63,051 bases of DNA from Bacteroidia bacterium (GTDB lineage: Bacteria; Bacteroidota; Bacteroidia; UKL13-3), in assembly GCA_019695215.1 (NCBI GenBank), contig JAIBAK010000017.1, positions 1 through 63,051 on the forward strand, in the 5' to 3' direction. The notes under the pieces are model-generated. The model was not told the DNA's origin. It saw only the letters and a list, made by a program, of their open reading frames with translations, and ran no database searches. This document shows, piece by piece, positions 53,763 to 62,674 of the stretch (position 1 is its first letter; every line of letters starts with the position of its first letter). The translations under genes and the position numbers were made by a program.

Positions 53763-55272
53763 GCAACGATTTACCCGTCATGGCCAATGGTTGTGGCACT
53801 TCCATTAAATCAAGAATGGTAGGAGCTACATCGGCCAGAATGCCGTCATTTAATCGCGTACCCTGAACCGCAAGAACACACCAAACCGGATTAAGTGAGT
53901 GCGCAGTATTGGGGCTGCCATCATCATTTACCATATAATCGGCATTACCATGATCGGCTATTACCACGCATGAGTAATTATTTGCCTGAGCGGCCTCCAC
54001 CACACGTTTTAAACATTCATCCACTTTAAGAATAGCTTTTTTCACCGCTTCAAAAACGCCTGTATGCCCTACCATATCGGGGTTGGCAAAGTTTACCACT
54101 ACAAAATCATCCTCTTTTTTATTCAATACGTTTAAGGTAGCTGCACATACATCTTCGGCACTCATTTCAGGCTGCAAATCATAGGTGGCCACTTTTGGTG
54201 AAGGACATAAAAATCTTGATTCGCCATTGAATGGAATTTCCCTTCCGCCCGAAAAGAAAAATGTAACATGCGGATACTTTTCCGTTTCGGCTATGCGCAC
54301 CTGCCTGCAGTTGTTTTTTTCAAGCACTTCGCCCAGTGTTTCGCTCAGGTTATCGTCATTAAAAACAATATTTACGTTTTTAAAACTGTTGTCGTAATTG
54401 GTGAGTGTAACATAATGCAGGTTCAGTTTATGCATATTTTGCTCATGAAAATCCTGCTGTGTTAAAGCAGTGGTAATTTGCCTTCCTCTGTCGGTTCTGA
54501 AATTAAAACAAATTACCGCATCTCCCTCTTCTATTGTTGCTACCGGCTCATTATTCCCGCCAACCACAACTAACGGTTTCATAAATTCATCGGTTGTGCC
54601 TTCAGTATAATGTTTAGCAATAGATTCTACCAAATTTGAACTGTGTTCGCCTGTTCCGTTTACCAATAAATCATAGGCCAGTTTAACACGCTCCCACCGC
54701 TTATCCCTGTCCATAGCGTAATACCTTCCAATCACAGAAGCTACTTTTGTTTTTTTGCCGTTGAGGTGATTCAGCAAATCAGTCATATACCCCACCCCGC
54801 TTTTAGGGTCAGTATCGCGTCCATCTAGAAAAGCATGAATGAACACTTTATCCAATCCGGCCTCTTCGCATATATCAGTTAATCCTTTAAGATGGTTGAT
54901 GTGTGAATGCACTCCTCCATCGGAAACCAACCCGATTAAATGAAGTTTACACCCTTTGTTTTTCACATAAGCCATCGCATTAAGAATAGCGGTATTTGTC
55001 TGAATTTTTTTTTCACGAAAAGCTTTGTTAATTAATACCAGTTGCTGATACACCACCCGGCCTGCCCCTATGTTCATATGCCCCACTTCTGAATTTCCCA
55101 TTTGCCCGTCAGGTAAACCCACATTCTCTCCGTCAGTTCGCAAATGGCTGAAGGGATATTTTCTTAATAACGAATTAAAAAAAGGAGGTTGCGCTTTATA
55201 AATAGCATTTGAATCATCATCGCGCCCGTGACCCCAACCATCCAGTATAACTAAAATTGCTCGTTTTGACAT
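53749..55272 (-). CDS. gpmI: 2,3-bisphosphoglycerate-independent phosphoglycerate mutase
   Basis: Interconverts 3- and 2-phosphoglycerate in glycolysis using two Mn ions. 507 residues in the alkaline-phosphatase-like fold: N-terminal ILVILDGWG, the phosphoserine loop MGNSEVGHMNIGAG with Ser61, the HAFLDGRDTDP substrate region, FNFRTDRGRQI, NFANPDMVGHTG and VIADHGNAD with metal ligands. A perfect TAnnTTTG element sits only 5 bases before the ATG, implying an almost leaderless mRNA. Confidence 0.97.
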   Translation of the reverse strand: MSKRAILVILDGWGHGRDDDSNAIYKAQPPFFNSLLRKYPFSHLRTDGENVGLPDGQMGNSEVGHMNIGAGRVVYQQLVLINKAFREKKIQTNTAILNAMAYVKNKGCKLHLIGLVSDGGVHSHINHLKGLTDICEEAGLDKVFIHAFLDGRDTDPKSGVGYMTDLLNHLNGKKTKVASVIGRYYAMDRDKRWERVKLAYDLLVNGTGEHSSNLVESIAKHYTEGTTDEFMKPLVVVGGNNEPVATIEEGDAVICFNFRTDRGRQITTALTQQDFHEQNMHKLNLHYVTLTNYDNSFKNVNIVFNDDNLSETLGEVLEKNNCRQVRIAETEKYPHVTFFFSGGREIPFNGESRFLCPSPKVATYDLQPEMSAEDVCAATLNVLNKKEDDFVVVNFANPDMVGHTGVFEAVKKAILKVDECLKRVVEAAQANNYSCVVIADHGNADYMVNDDGSPNTAHSLNPVWCVLAVQGTRLNDGILADVAPTILDLMEVPQPLAMTGKSLLVHA

Positions 55273-55277
55273 GGGGG

Positions 55278-55285
55278 CAAAGGTA
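55278..55285 (-). promoter_or_regulatory. Bacteroidota -7 element for gpmI (near-leaderless)
   Basis: On the minus strand TACCTTTG followed by CCCC, a perfect match, ending 5 bases before the start codon at 55272. If this is the promoter, transcription begins at or next to the ATG. Confidence 0.5.
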
Positions 55286-55415
55286 CAAAAAGCATCTCAA
55301 CGAAATAACCGGGTATTCAGAAACTAATGATTGGATTATTTGACTGAAACAAACGAGAAGATGCATTTGAAATCAATAGCATTCAGCACATTAATACGGA
55401 CGTGAGAGAAAAAGA

Positions 55416-55446
55416 TTGTTAATTCTGCTGTTTTGGTATAATTTTA
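55416..55446 (+). promoter_or_regulatory. Possible promoter for the DUF4783 gene
   Basis: TTG at 55416-55418, a 20-base spacer and TAATTTTA at 55439-55446 (one mismatch to TAnnTTTG). The signal argues against starting the following gene at 55416. Confidence 0.4.
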
Positions 55447-55451
55447 CATTA

Positions 55452-55862
55452 ATGAAGCAGTTGAGAAGTTTTATGCATATGAAATCAATCATTGTTTTTT
55501 GTGTGGTGGCTGTAAGTATACCATTCATTGCAAAAGCCGATTTATTCGACCAGTTAGTGATTGCGATAAAAGCGGGAGACAGCAAACAGGTTTCGCAGTA
55601 TTTTAATAAAACGATTGACTTTGCCACACCAACCTTGTCGGACGTGTACAGTAAAGCGCAGGCCGAAATTCTGTTAAAAGATTTTTTTGTGAGTTATCCT
55701 CCAAAAGCATTCACCATTCAGCACCGGGGTTCATCGGCACAGGGCACCAAGTACATTATTGGCAAATATGATTATGACAAAGGAAGCCTGAGAGTATATA
55801 TTTTGATTAAAGAACAGAACGGCCAGCAATTAATTCAGGAACTTCATTTTGAAAAGGAGTAA
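55452..55862 (+). CDS. DUF4783-family exported protein
   Basis: 136 residues from ATG 55452 (ATG 55473 or 55479 are possible and give a tighter signal peptide, MKSIIVFCVVAVSIPFIAKA). The mature part (DLFDQLVIAIKAGDSKQVSQ ... IDFATPTLSDVYSKAQAE) matches what I know as DUF4783, an NTF2-like periplasmic family. In Bacteroidota it commonly stands just before nadC, as here with a 25-base gap. Function unknown. Confidence 0.82.
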   Translation: MKQLRSFMHMKSIIVFCVVAVSIPFIAKADLFDQLVIAIKAGDSKQVSQYFNKTIDFATPTLSDVYSKAQAEILLKDFFVSYPPKAFTIQHRGSSAQGTKYIIGKYDYDKGSLRVYILIKEQNGQQLIQELHFEKE

Positions 55863-55867
55863 TTTTG
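55860..55867 (+). promoter_or_regulatory. Bacteroidota -7 element for nadC
   Basis: TAATTTTG followed by C is a perfect TAnnTTTG match that overlaps the stop codon of the preceding gene. It lies 20 bases before the TTG start of nadC. Confidence 0.4.
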
Positions 55868-55887
55868 CTCACTAAAAGTTCCGCCCC

Positions 55888-56748
55888 TTGAATTTTGACA
55901 GTTATTTCCAATCCGAAGAATTAAAATTATTTATCCGTCAATGTCTGGCAGAAGATATTGGTACCGGAGATCATACCTCTAACGCCTGTGTGCCCGGAAA
56001 CGAACAGGGGCGATCACGCATGATAATTAAAGATGATGGCATATTGGCCGGAGTAAAACTGGCCGAGATGGTTTTTCATCAGGTAAATCCCGACTTAACA
56101 GTGAATATTCTGTTACCCGATGGTTGCCGGGTGAAAAAATATGATATTGCCTTAACAGTAGAGGGAAACTCCCGAAGCATATTAACAGCCGAACGCTTAG
56201 TATTAAATTTATGTCAGCGCCTGAGCGGGATTGCCACTGCCACATCAATTTATGTGGAACAATTGCACGGACTTAAAACAAAAGTACTTGATACCCGCAA
56301 AACCACACCCGGATTGCGAATGCTTGAGAAGTGGGCCGTAAAAACCGGTGGAGGCGAAAATCATCGCATTGGTTTATATGATATGATTATGATAAAAGAT
56401 AATCATGTTGACTTTGCCGGTGGTATTGCTGAGGCTATTGATCATGTACATGCTTATTTAAAGGAGAACAACCTCGATCTTAAGATAGAAATTGAAACCC
56501 GTAATCTGGAGGAAGTAAAAATGGTGATGGCAAAAGGCGGTGTGCATCGAATAATGCTCGACAATTATAGTCCGGCACTTTTAAAAGAAGCAGTTCAATT
56601 AATAAACGGGAAATACGAAACAGAAGCATCGGGAGGCATTACACTCAACACTATTCGCAGTTATGCCGAATGCGGAGTGGATTACATTTCAACCGGAGCC
56701 ATTACCCACTCGGCAAAAAGTTTAGACATAAGTTTGAAAGCATTCTAA
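55888..56748 (+). CDS. nadC: Nicotinate-nucleotide pyrophosphorylase (carboxylating)
   Basis: Makes nicotinate mononucleotide from quinolinate and PRPP in NAD synthesis. 286 residues: N-terminal LAEDIGTGDHTS, the LNLCQRLSGIATAT motif, VLDTRKTTPGLR with the PRPP-binding Arg/Lys, HRIGLYDMIMIKDNH, IEIETRNLEE and the C-terminal EASGGI and ISTGAITHS. The start is TTG 55888: an in-frame stop lies upstream, and the first ATG downstream would remove the conserved N-terminus. Confidence 0.96.
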   Translation: MNFDSYFQSEELKLFIRQCLAEDIGTGDHTSNACVPGNEQGRSRMIIKDDGILAGVKLAEMVFHQVNPDLTVNILLPDGCRVKKYDIALTVEGNSRSILTAERLVLNLCQRLSGIATATSIYVEQLHGLKTKVLDTRKTTPGLRMLEKWAVKTGGGENHRIGLYDMIMIKDNHVDFAGGIAEAIDHVHAYLKENNLDLKIEIETRNLEEVKMVMAKGGVHRIMLDNYSPALLKEAVQLINGKYETEASGGITLNTIRSYAECGVDYISTGAITHSAKSLDISLKAF

Positions 56749-56764
56749 AGTAAAAAAATCACAT

Positions 56765-56796
56765 AAAAAAGGGCTGCCAAATGGCAGCCCTTTTTA
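56765..56796. terminator. Bidirectional Rho-independent terminator between nadC and the pyrophosphatase gene
   Basis: GGGCTGCCA (56771-56779) and TGGCAGCCC (56782-56790) form a perfect 9-bp stem with an AA loop, flanked by six A on the left and five T on the right. It therefore serves both convergent genes. Confidence 0.92.
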
Positions 56797-56821
56797 TATA
56801 GATTAATATCTTATTTATTAG

Positions 56822-59509
56822 TTAGTGTGCGTGCCCCTCGCCCGGTTTGCAACAGGCTTTCTTAGTTTCGGCACCCTCGTGCATTTTAGCACAGCTTTCG
56901 CCACAATTTGCTTCGCATTCTTTTTCGTCCTTACATCCTTTCTGACATCCTTCGGTGCAATCTCCTCCTTTATGCCTTTCGCAACTCATAGATCCCGCCT
57001 GACACATTTTTTTGCAATCCATATTCCCTTTTTTCTCACAAGCCTCGTGGCACTCGCCTTTACACTTTTCGCCACATTCAATGCCTGCTTCCTTACACTT
57101 ATCCTGACAATCTTTATTGCAAAAATTTCCGGCATGCTTTACACACATTTCCTTCTCTTCGGCCGAGCAGCCCATGCTGTCGCAATATGCAGCACATTCT
57201 TCTTTGGTCATGTCCATGCATTTATCCATATCACATTTGCCCATACCAGCACCGTGTGAGGAGTGGCACTCCATTTTATCCATTTCACCACAACCTGCAT
57301 GCTTCATTTCATTGCCACCACCGGCAACCATCTCATGTCCGAGCAATGGCGCAAGAGTTAACCCCACAAGACATGTTAATTTAATGAGGATATTCATTGA
57401 AGGACCCGAAGTATCTTTAAATGGATCGCCCACAGTATCTCCTACCACAGCCGCTTTGTGCGGATCAGATTTTTTATAGTACATCTGTCCGTTAATCTCC
57501 ACTCCTTTTTCGAATGATTTTTTTGCATTATCCCAGGCTCCTCCTGCATTATTCTGGAAAATAGCCCAAAGTACTCCGCTCACCGTTACTCCGGCCATAT
57601 AAGCTCCCAATGCCTCGGCACCCATTACCAAACCGATGATGATAGGAGTTACAATGGTAATTACGCCCGGCAGCATCATTTCGCGAAGAGCTGCTTTAGT
57701 TGAAATTTCTACACATTTTCCATATTCAGGTTTACCGGTTCCTTCCATAATACCGGGAATTTCTTTGAATTGTCTGCGTACTTCATTTACCATATCCATT
57801 GCTGCTTTACCTACCGAGTTCATGGCAAGTGCAGAAAACACTACGGGAATCATTCCTCCTATAAAAAGGGCTGCCAGCACTTTTGCATCAAAAATATTGA
57901 TACCGTTAATTCCGGTAAAGGTTACATAGGCGGCAAACAGCGCAAGTGCCGTTAACGCAGCCGATGCAATGGCAAAACCTTTTCCAATAGCAGCAGTGGT
58001 ATTCCCAACCGAATCAAGCACGTCTGTTTTTTCACGTACATCGGCAGGCAATTCACTCATTTCTGCTACTCCACCGGCATTATCGGCAATCGGGCCAAAA
58101 GCATCAATGGCCAATTGCATAGCTGTATTGGCCATCATGGCTGATGCAGCAATACCTACCCCGTAAAACCCTGCAAAGGCATAAGCGCCCCAAATGGCAC
58201 CTGCAAAAAGAATAACAGGCATGGCCACCGAAAGCATACCGGTTCCCAGTCCGGCAATGATATTGGTTGCCGCACCCGTGGCCGACTTTTGAACAATATC
58301 GCGTATAGGTTTTTTACCAAGTCCGGTGTAATATTCGGTAATATAAGAAATGGCACCCCCTACAAACATTCCGATGATTACTGCATAAAATACATTCATG
58401 CTGGTGGTAGATGAGGTGCTGAACTGACCTTCGTTGAAAACGCTCATGCTTATTTCGGCAGGAAGCATCCATTGAATTAATGCATAAGAAGCTCCCAAAG
58501 AGAGCAGAATTGACATCCAGTTACCGCGGTTTAAAGCCGCCTGAACGGTATTGGTATCGGCTTTGGCATTTTCACCAACGCTTACAAAATAACTGCTGAT
58601 GATAGAAGCGAGCAATCCGGCTGCGGCAATACTTAACGGTAATAAAATTGGTCCGAGTCCATTGAAAGGAATGCCTTCGAAACCTCCGTTGGCAGCCACA
58701 AAATCACGGATAAGGTAATTACCCAGTACCATTGAAGCAAGTACTGTAGCCACATAAGAACCGAATAAGTCGGCACCCATACCGGCCACATCACCTACGT
58801 TGTCGCCTACGTTATCGGCAATGGTTGCAGGGTTGCGTGGATCGTCCTCCGGAATTCCGGCCTCTACTTTACCTACCAGATCGGCTCCCACGTCAGCGGC
58901 TTTGGTATAAATACCACCACCCACACGGGCAAAGAGCGCTATACTCTCGGCACCTACCGAAAATCCGGCCAGCACCTCAAGAACCTGAGTCATTTTTTCG
59001 TATCCTCCGTTATCCAGCGTACCATTCATAAAATACTGGAAGAAGAATACAAACAGCATACTCAAGCCCAGCACTGCCAGACCGGCAACACCCAGTCCCA
59101 TTACAGTACCGCCAGTAAACGATACCTTCAATGCCTTTGACAGAGAGGTGCGTGCAGCCTGTGTAGTACGAATATTAGCTTTGGTAGCGATGCGCATACC
59201 AAAAAAACCGGCCAATGCACTGAACACCGCTCCTAAAACAAATGCTGCTACAATTAAGATGCTGGAGTGTGCAGCTACTTTGGGATGCTGAGACAAAAAG
59301 GCCAGACCTGAACCTGCAATCACCACATAAATGGCAAGAATGCGGTATTCGGCCTTTAAAAAAGCCATTGCTCCTTCGGCTACATAACCGCCAATCTCTT
59401 TCATGCGGTCGTTTCCGGGATCCTGCTTAGTAACCCAGGCCGATTTCACAGCCATGATTATCAGGCCGAAAACGCCAATGGCAGGAATCAAATAAATAAA
59501 ATTTTCCAT
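56822..59509 (-). CDS. hppA: Membrane-bound proton-type pyrophosphatase with a Cys/Met/His-rich C-terminal extension
   Basis: 895 residues. Residues 1-729 are a complete M-PPase: about 16 membrane segments and the PPi/Mg motifs [28 protein letters not shown], and the C-terminal DNAKKSFE and [20 protein letters not shown] (Ala where K-independent enzymes have Lys) indicates K+ dependence. Gly250 in the GADLFGSYV segment and Glu188 in VGAESIALF match the Flavobacterium johnsoniae-like H+-pumping subgroup as I recall it. It uses PPi hydrolysis to energise the membrane. Residues 730-895 are an extra domain with 26 Cys, 13 Met and 9 His, absent from ordinary M-PPases. Since M-PPases have both termini on the exo side, it would lie in the periplasm. 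Confidence 0.95.
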   Translation of the reverse strand: MENFIYLIPAIGVFGLIIMAVKSAWVTKQDPGNDRMKEIGGYVAEGAMAFLKAEYRILAIYVVIAGSGLAFLSQHPKVAAHSSILIVAAFVLGAVFSALAGFFGMRIATKANIRTTQAARTSLSKALKVSFTGGTVMGLGVAGLAVLGLSMLFVFFFQYFMNGTLDNGGYEKMTQVLEVLAGFSVGAESIALFARVGGGIYTKAADVGADLVGKVEAGIPEDDPRNPATIADNVGDNVGDVAGMGADLFGSYVATVLASMVLGNYLIRDFVAANGGFEGIPFNGLGPILLPLSIAAAGLLASIISSYFVSVGENAKADTNTVQAALNRGNWMSILLSLGASYALIQWMLPAEISMSVFNEGQFSTSSTTSMNVFYAVIIGMFVGGAISYITEYYTGLGKKPIRDIVQKSATGAATNIIAGLGTGMLSVAMPVILFAGAIWGAYAFAGFYGVGIAASAMMANTAMQLAIDAFGPIADNAGGVAEMSELPADVREKTDVLDSVGNTTAAIGKGFAIASAALTALALFAAYVTFTGINGINIFDAKVLAALFIGGMIPVVFSALAMNSVGKAAMDMVNEVRRQFKEIPGIMEGTGKPEYGKCVEISTKAALREMMLPGVITIVTPIIIGLVMGAEALGAYMAGVTVSGVLWAIFQNNAGGAWDNAKKSFEKGVEINGQMYYKKSDPHKAAVVGDTVGDPFKDTSGPSMNILIKLTCLVGLTLAPLLGHEMVAGGGNEMKHAGCGEMDKMECHSSHGAGMGKCDMDKCMDMTKEECAAYCDSMGCSAEEKEMCVKHAGNFCNKDCQDKCKEAGIECGEKCKGECHEACEKKGNMDCKKMCQAGSMSCERHKGGDCTEGCQKGCKDEKECEANCGESCAKMHEGAETKKACCKPGEGHAH
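56825..57322 (-). other. Cys/Met/His-rich domain fused to the pyrophosphatase (residues 730-895)
   Basis: 166 residues with 26 Cys (16%), 13 Met and 9 His, ending [10 protein letters not shown]. Steps between successive Cys are mostly 4 or 7-8 residues: runs of CxxxC ([40 protein letters not shown]) separated by 7-8. That periodicity puts Cys on one face of helices, as in four-helix copper-storage (Csp/DUF326-like) proteins. The rest is Lys/Glu/Gly. It is in frame with the M-PPase, with no stop or frameshift at the junction. Metal binding (Cu(I), Zn or other soft metals) is inferred from composition. Confidence 0.85.
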
Positions 59510-59544
59510 ACGGATTCTATATTTTGGTTTTGATTTAAGGACGG

Positions 59545-59552
59545 CAAAAATA
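59545..59552 (-). promoter_or_regulatory. Bacteroidota -7 element for the pyrophosphatase gene
   Basis: On the minus strand TATTTTTG followed by C, a perfect match 36 bases before ATG 59509. A perfect palindrome lies just upstream, at 59560-59576. Confidence 0.5.
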
Positions 59553-59559
59553 CGATATA

Positions 59560-59576
59560 CCTTTTATTTTAAAAGG
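59560..59576. promoter_or_regulatory. Palindrome in the -33 region of the pyrophosphatase promoter, possible operator
   Basis: CCTTTT, a 5-base ATTTT spacer and AAAAGG form a perfect 6+6 inverted repeat. It overlaps where a -33 element should be relative to the -7 at 59545-59552. This could be a repressor or activator site; AT-rich chance symmetry is possible. Confidence 0.3.
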
Positions 59577-59660
59577 ACTTTGATTTCTGAGTTGCTTCGC
59601 AGATAATTGATAAACGAAGAATTAATTGACACAAAAAAGCTATTCCTTTAATTTACAGCC

Positions 59661-60497
59661 ATGAAGGCCCTGACGTTGAAAACATACATGGTGTTGATAA
59701 TGGCATTTTGCTTAAAAATAAATGCCGTGGCAACCGACTTTGAAAGACCTTTGGGCGCCAGAAGCTGGGGAATGGCTAATGCCTCGGTAACATTGGACGA
59801 TATCTGGAGCGTTCAGAACAATCAGGCAGGACTGGGTTTTTTGAAACAATCTCAACTGGCTACTTACGGAGAAAACCGTTTCAGATTAAGTAATTTAAAC
59901 TTTGGTGCCGTGGCCGGGGCAGTAAAAACCAAGTACGGCAATTTTGCCCTCAACCTCAACTATTTTGGATACACCGGATACAGCGAACAAAAATTAGGAT
60001 TTAGTTACAGCAGGGCCTTTACCGATAAATTCTCGGTTGGTTTCCGGATGAATTATCAGTTTCTTTCCATCAAATCCTACGGAAGTACCGGAACACCCAG
60101 TATTGATGGCGGGATAATTTATAAAGTGAGCAAACAGTTTATTACCGGATTTCATATTTGCAACCCAACCATGCAAAAACTGGATAAAAACAGTACCGAA
60201 CATTTGCCAACCATTTCAAAAATAGGTTTTCAATACCTGCCCTCCGAAAAAGTTTCTTTAGTGGCCGAAGTGCAAAAACAAACTGACCTGAACGCGCTGG
60301 TGAAAGTTGGACTCGAATACCGCATACAGGCAAAACTTGCACTGAGGGCAGGCCTGTCAAGCAACCCGTTTCTGAATACATTTGGCATTGGATACAGTTA
60401 CAAAAGCATGCAACTTGATATGGCTGCCAGCGTACACCCACAACTGGGCATCAGTCCTCATGCATCTCTTACTTTTTTGTTTAACAAACAGAAATGA
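59661..60497 (+). CDS. PorV/PorQ-like outer-membrane beta-barrel protein
   Basis: 278 residues: signal peptide (KTYMVLIMAFCLKINAVA), then RPLGARSWGMANASVTLDD and WSVQNNQAGLGFL, which resemble the N-terminal pattern of PorV/PorQ and related FadL-like barrels (GARxxGMGxAxVA ... NPAGLA). Amphipathic strands follow, ending with an aromatic/hydrophobic C-terminal strand (ASLTFLFNKQK). Some relatives belong to the T9SS attachment complex, but this one may be a lineage paralogue. It overlaps the next gene by 4 bases (ATGA). Confidence 0.78.
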   Translation: MKALTLKTYMVLIMAFCLKINAVATDFERPLGARSWGMANASVTLDDIWSVQNNQAGLGFLKQSQLATYGENRFRLSNLNFGAVAGAVKTKYGNFALNLNYFGYTGYSEQKLGFSYSRAFTDKFSVGFRMNYQFLSIKSYGSTGTPSIDGGIIYKVSKQFITGFHICNPTMQKLDKNSTEHLPTISKIGFQYLPSEKVSLVAEVQKQTDLNALVKVGLEYRIQAKLALRAGLSSNPFLNTFGIGYSYKSMQLDMAASVHPQLGISPHASLTFLFNKQK

Positions 60498-62584
60498 TGC
60501 TGCGTTTTGTACTGTTAGGCGGGCTTGTTTTTTTACTGCGTATTTCCGCAACAGCACAAAAACCTTCCGATAAAACGGATGATGTAAAAGTGGTGCAGGA
60601 TTTTCTTGAAAAACTCATTGAAAATTCAGAATCAACAATTGATTACACCGATTTGCAGGACCAGCTTTTATATTTTTACCGAAACCCCATCGATCTGAAT
60701 CATGCCACTAAAGAAGATTTAGAAAAATTGGGATTTTTAACCGAAATGCAGGTTAACGGAATCCTTTCTCACCGGATGCAGTTCGGAAATTTTATTTCTG
60801 TTTACGAATTGCAGGTGATTGACGGGTTTACTCCTCAGCAACTGCAATCGCTTTTATTATTTGCCTCGGTTAATGCCAGCTGGAAAGATGATCAAACCTC
60901 TTTTAAAGATATGTTTTTGAAAGCACGTGACGAAGTATATCTCACCGGCCAGCGCACTTTGCAGGAACAAAAAGGATACAATTCATCTCTTAAAAACACC
61001 ACATCAAATTACTACACCGGATCGCCCAACCGCCTGATGATGCGCTACGGACACAGGTATGGCACCCGCTTAAGTATTGGCTTAACAGCCGAAAAAGATG
61101 CAGGTGAACAGTTTTTTAAAGGCGCCAACAAAAGCGGATTCGATTTTTATTCGGGTCATTTATTCTGGAAAGGAAAAGGTAACTGGCGAACCATTGCCAT
61201 TGGTGATTATCAGGCGGCCTTTGGTCAGGGATTAACCTTTGCATCGGGTTTGGCCTTTGGTAAAAGTCCGTTTGTGTTAAATGTGAAACGAAATTTTCAA
61301 ACCCTCAGGCCTTATCGCTCGGTAAACGAAAATGAATTTTTGCGTGGAGCAGCAGTAACGTATCGTTTGGGAAACAAAATAGAAATTACCTCCCTGTACT
61401 CCGACAAAAAAATTGACGGCAATATTGCAACCGGCAGCGACAGTTTGGTAACCTCTGACGAAAGCTCCTTCACCTCTATTATTTCGTCAGGATACCACCG
61501 TACGGCAAATGAAATAACTGACAAACGAAGTATAAGGCAGATTATTTATGGCGGGCATGTGAGCTACCGGTTAAAAAATTTGCAACTGGGCACCACCGTG
61601 ATACAAACGGTGTATGATAAAACCTTTCAGAAAAGCGGTGGGTTGTACAACCTCTATGCATTTAGCGGAAAAACATTACTGAATACCGGAATTGACTATA
61701 CCTGGTATTACCGTAACATTACTTTTTTTGGAGAAATTTCGACTAGCGGAAACGGGGCTATGGCGCAAACACACGGACTTATTGCCTCACTAAACGCAGT
61801 AACTGATATTTCGCTGCTGTACCGAAATTTTGCAAAAAACTACCACACCACCTACAGCAACGGCTTTGGTGAAAGTTCAACCAATACCAATGAACGGGGA
61901 ATTTATACAGGTATCTCGGTGAGGCCGGTTCCCAAATGGACAGTTAATGCCTATGCTGATTTGTATAAATCGGAATGGATAAAATACCTGACCGATGCGC
62001 CTTCCTACGGGTACGATTACCTGGCCGAGGCAGCTTATACTCCTTCTAAAAGTGTGCAAATGTACTGGCGTTACCGCAATGACAATAAACAGAAAAATGC
62101 CTATTCAAACAGCACGGTAAGCGATTACATAGCCTGGCACCGCAAGTACACATTTCGCTACCATATTGCCTACAAAGTGTCGGCTTCATTTACCCTGAAA
62201 AACCGAATTGAATACACCGAGTACCAAACTGAAAATACCAAAACCGAGCACGGAACGGTGTTCTTTCAGGATGTAATGTACAAACCAATGAAGGGTAAAT
62301 GGGACATAATTGCCCGGGTTGCTATTTTTAATACCGAGGGTTACAACAGCCGTATTTATACCTACGAAAATGATTTACTCTACCAGTTTTCGGTTCCGGC
62401 TTTACAAAACCAGGGTGCGCGTTACTTCCTGTTGCTCAACTATAAATTTAGCCGCAACATGGAGTTTTGGCTCAAGTTTGCCCACACCGTTTACTCCAAT
62501 CAAACCACTGTAGGTTCAGGACTTGACGAGATACAGGGAAACCAAAAAAGTGACCTGAAAATGCAACTGAGAATCACACTTTAA
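60494..62584 (+). CDS. Helix-hairpin-helix protein fused to an outer-membrane beta-barrel
   Basis: 696 residues: signal peptide (LRFVLLGGLVFLLRISATAQ), then a ComEA-like double helix-hairpin-helix region (about 65-125: NPIDLNHATKEDLEKLGFL, ILSHRMQFGNFISVYEL), then about 550 residues of alternating aromatic/polar strands typical of a large barrel (RLMMRYGHRYGTRLSIGL ... DLKMQLRITL). ComEA-type HhH binds DNA in competence, so an envelope DNA-binding or uptake role is conceivable, but the same arrangement is widespread in Bacteroidota without known function. ATGA overlap with the PorV/PorQ-like gene suggests they act together. Confidence 0.82.
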   Translation: MMLRFVLLGGLVFLLRISATAQKPSDKTDDVKVVQDFLEKLIENSESTIDYTDLQDQLLYFYRNPIDLNHATKEDLEKLGFLTEMQVNGILSHRMQFGNFISVYELQVIDGFTPQQLQSLLLFASVNASWKDDQTSFKDMFLKARDEVYLTGQRTLQEQKGYNSSLKNTTSNYYTGSPNRLMMRYGHRYGTRLSIGLTAEKDAGEQFFKGANKSGFDFYSGHLFWKGKGNWRTIAIGDYQAAFGQGLTFASGLAFGKSPFVLNVKRNFQTLRPYRSVNENEFLRGAAVTYRLGNKIEITSLYSDKKIDGNIATGSDSLVTSDESSFTSIISSGYHRTANEITDKRSIRQIIYGGHVSYRLKNLQLGTTVIQTVYDKTFQKSGGLYNLYAFSGKTLLNTGIDYTWYYRNITFFGEISTSGNGAMAQTHGLIASLNAVTDISLLYRNFAKNYHTTYSNGFGESSTNTNERGIYTGISVRPVPKWTVNAYADLYKSEWIKYLTDAPSYGYDYLAEAAYTPSKSVQMYWRYRNDNKQKNAYSNSTVSDYIAWHRKYTFRYHIAYKVSASFTLKNRIEYTEYQTENTKTEHGTVFFQDVMYKPMKGKWDIIARVAIFNTEGYNSRIYTYENDLLYQFSVPALQNQGARYFLLLNYKFSRNMEFWLKFAHTVYSNQTTVGSGLDEIQGNQKSDLKMQLRITL

Positions 62585-62640
62585 GTGTGCATAAACTCCC
62601 GTTTTTATTCACACGCACCAAACATTCTCTCGTAAACCAG

Positions 62641-62648
62641 TATTTTTG
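62641..62648 (+). promoter_or_regulatory. Bacteroidota -7 element for the aminotransferase-fold gene at the right edge
   Basis: TATTTTTG followed by C, a perfect match, 26 bases before ATG 62675. Confidence 0.45.
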
Positions 62649-62674
62649 CGCCAGTTTTTAAAAAAAGTATTCTA

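Noticed and set aside
56825..57259. Plus-strand open frame opposite the Cys-rich tail
   Set aside because: The minus-strand frame is continuous with the M-PPase and has regular CxxxC spacing; the plus-strand translation is Phe/Thr/Leu-rich, the expected mirror of Cys/Lys/Glu codons.
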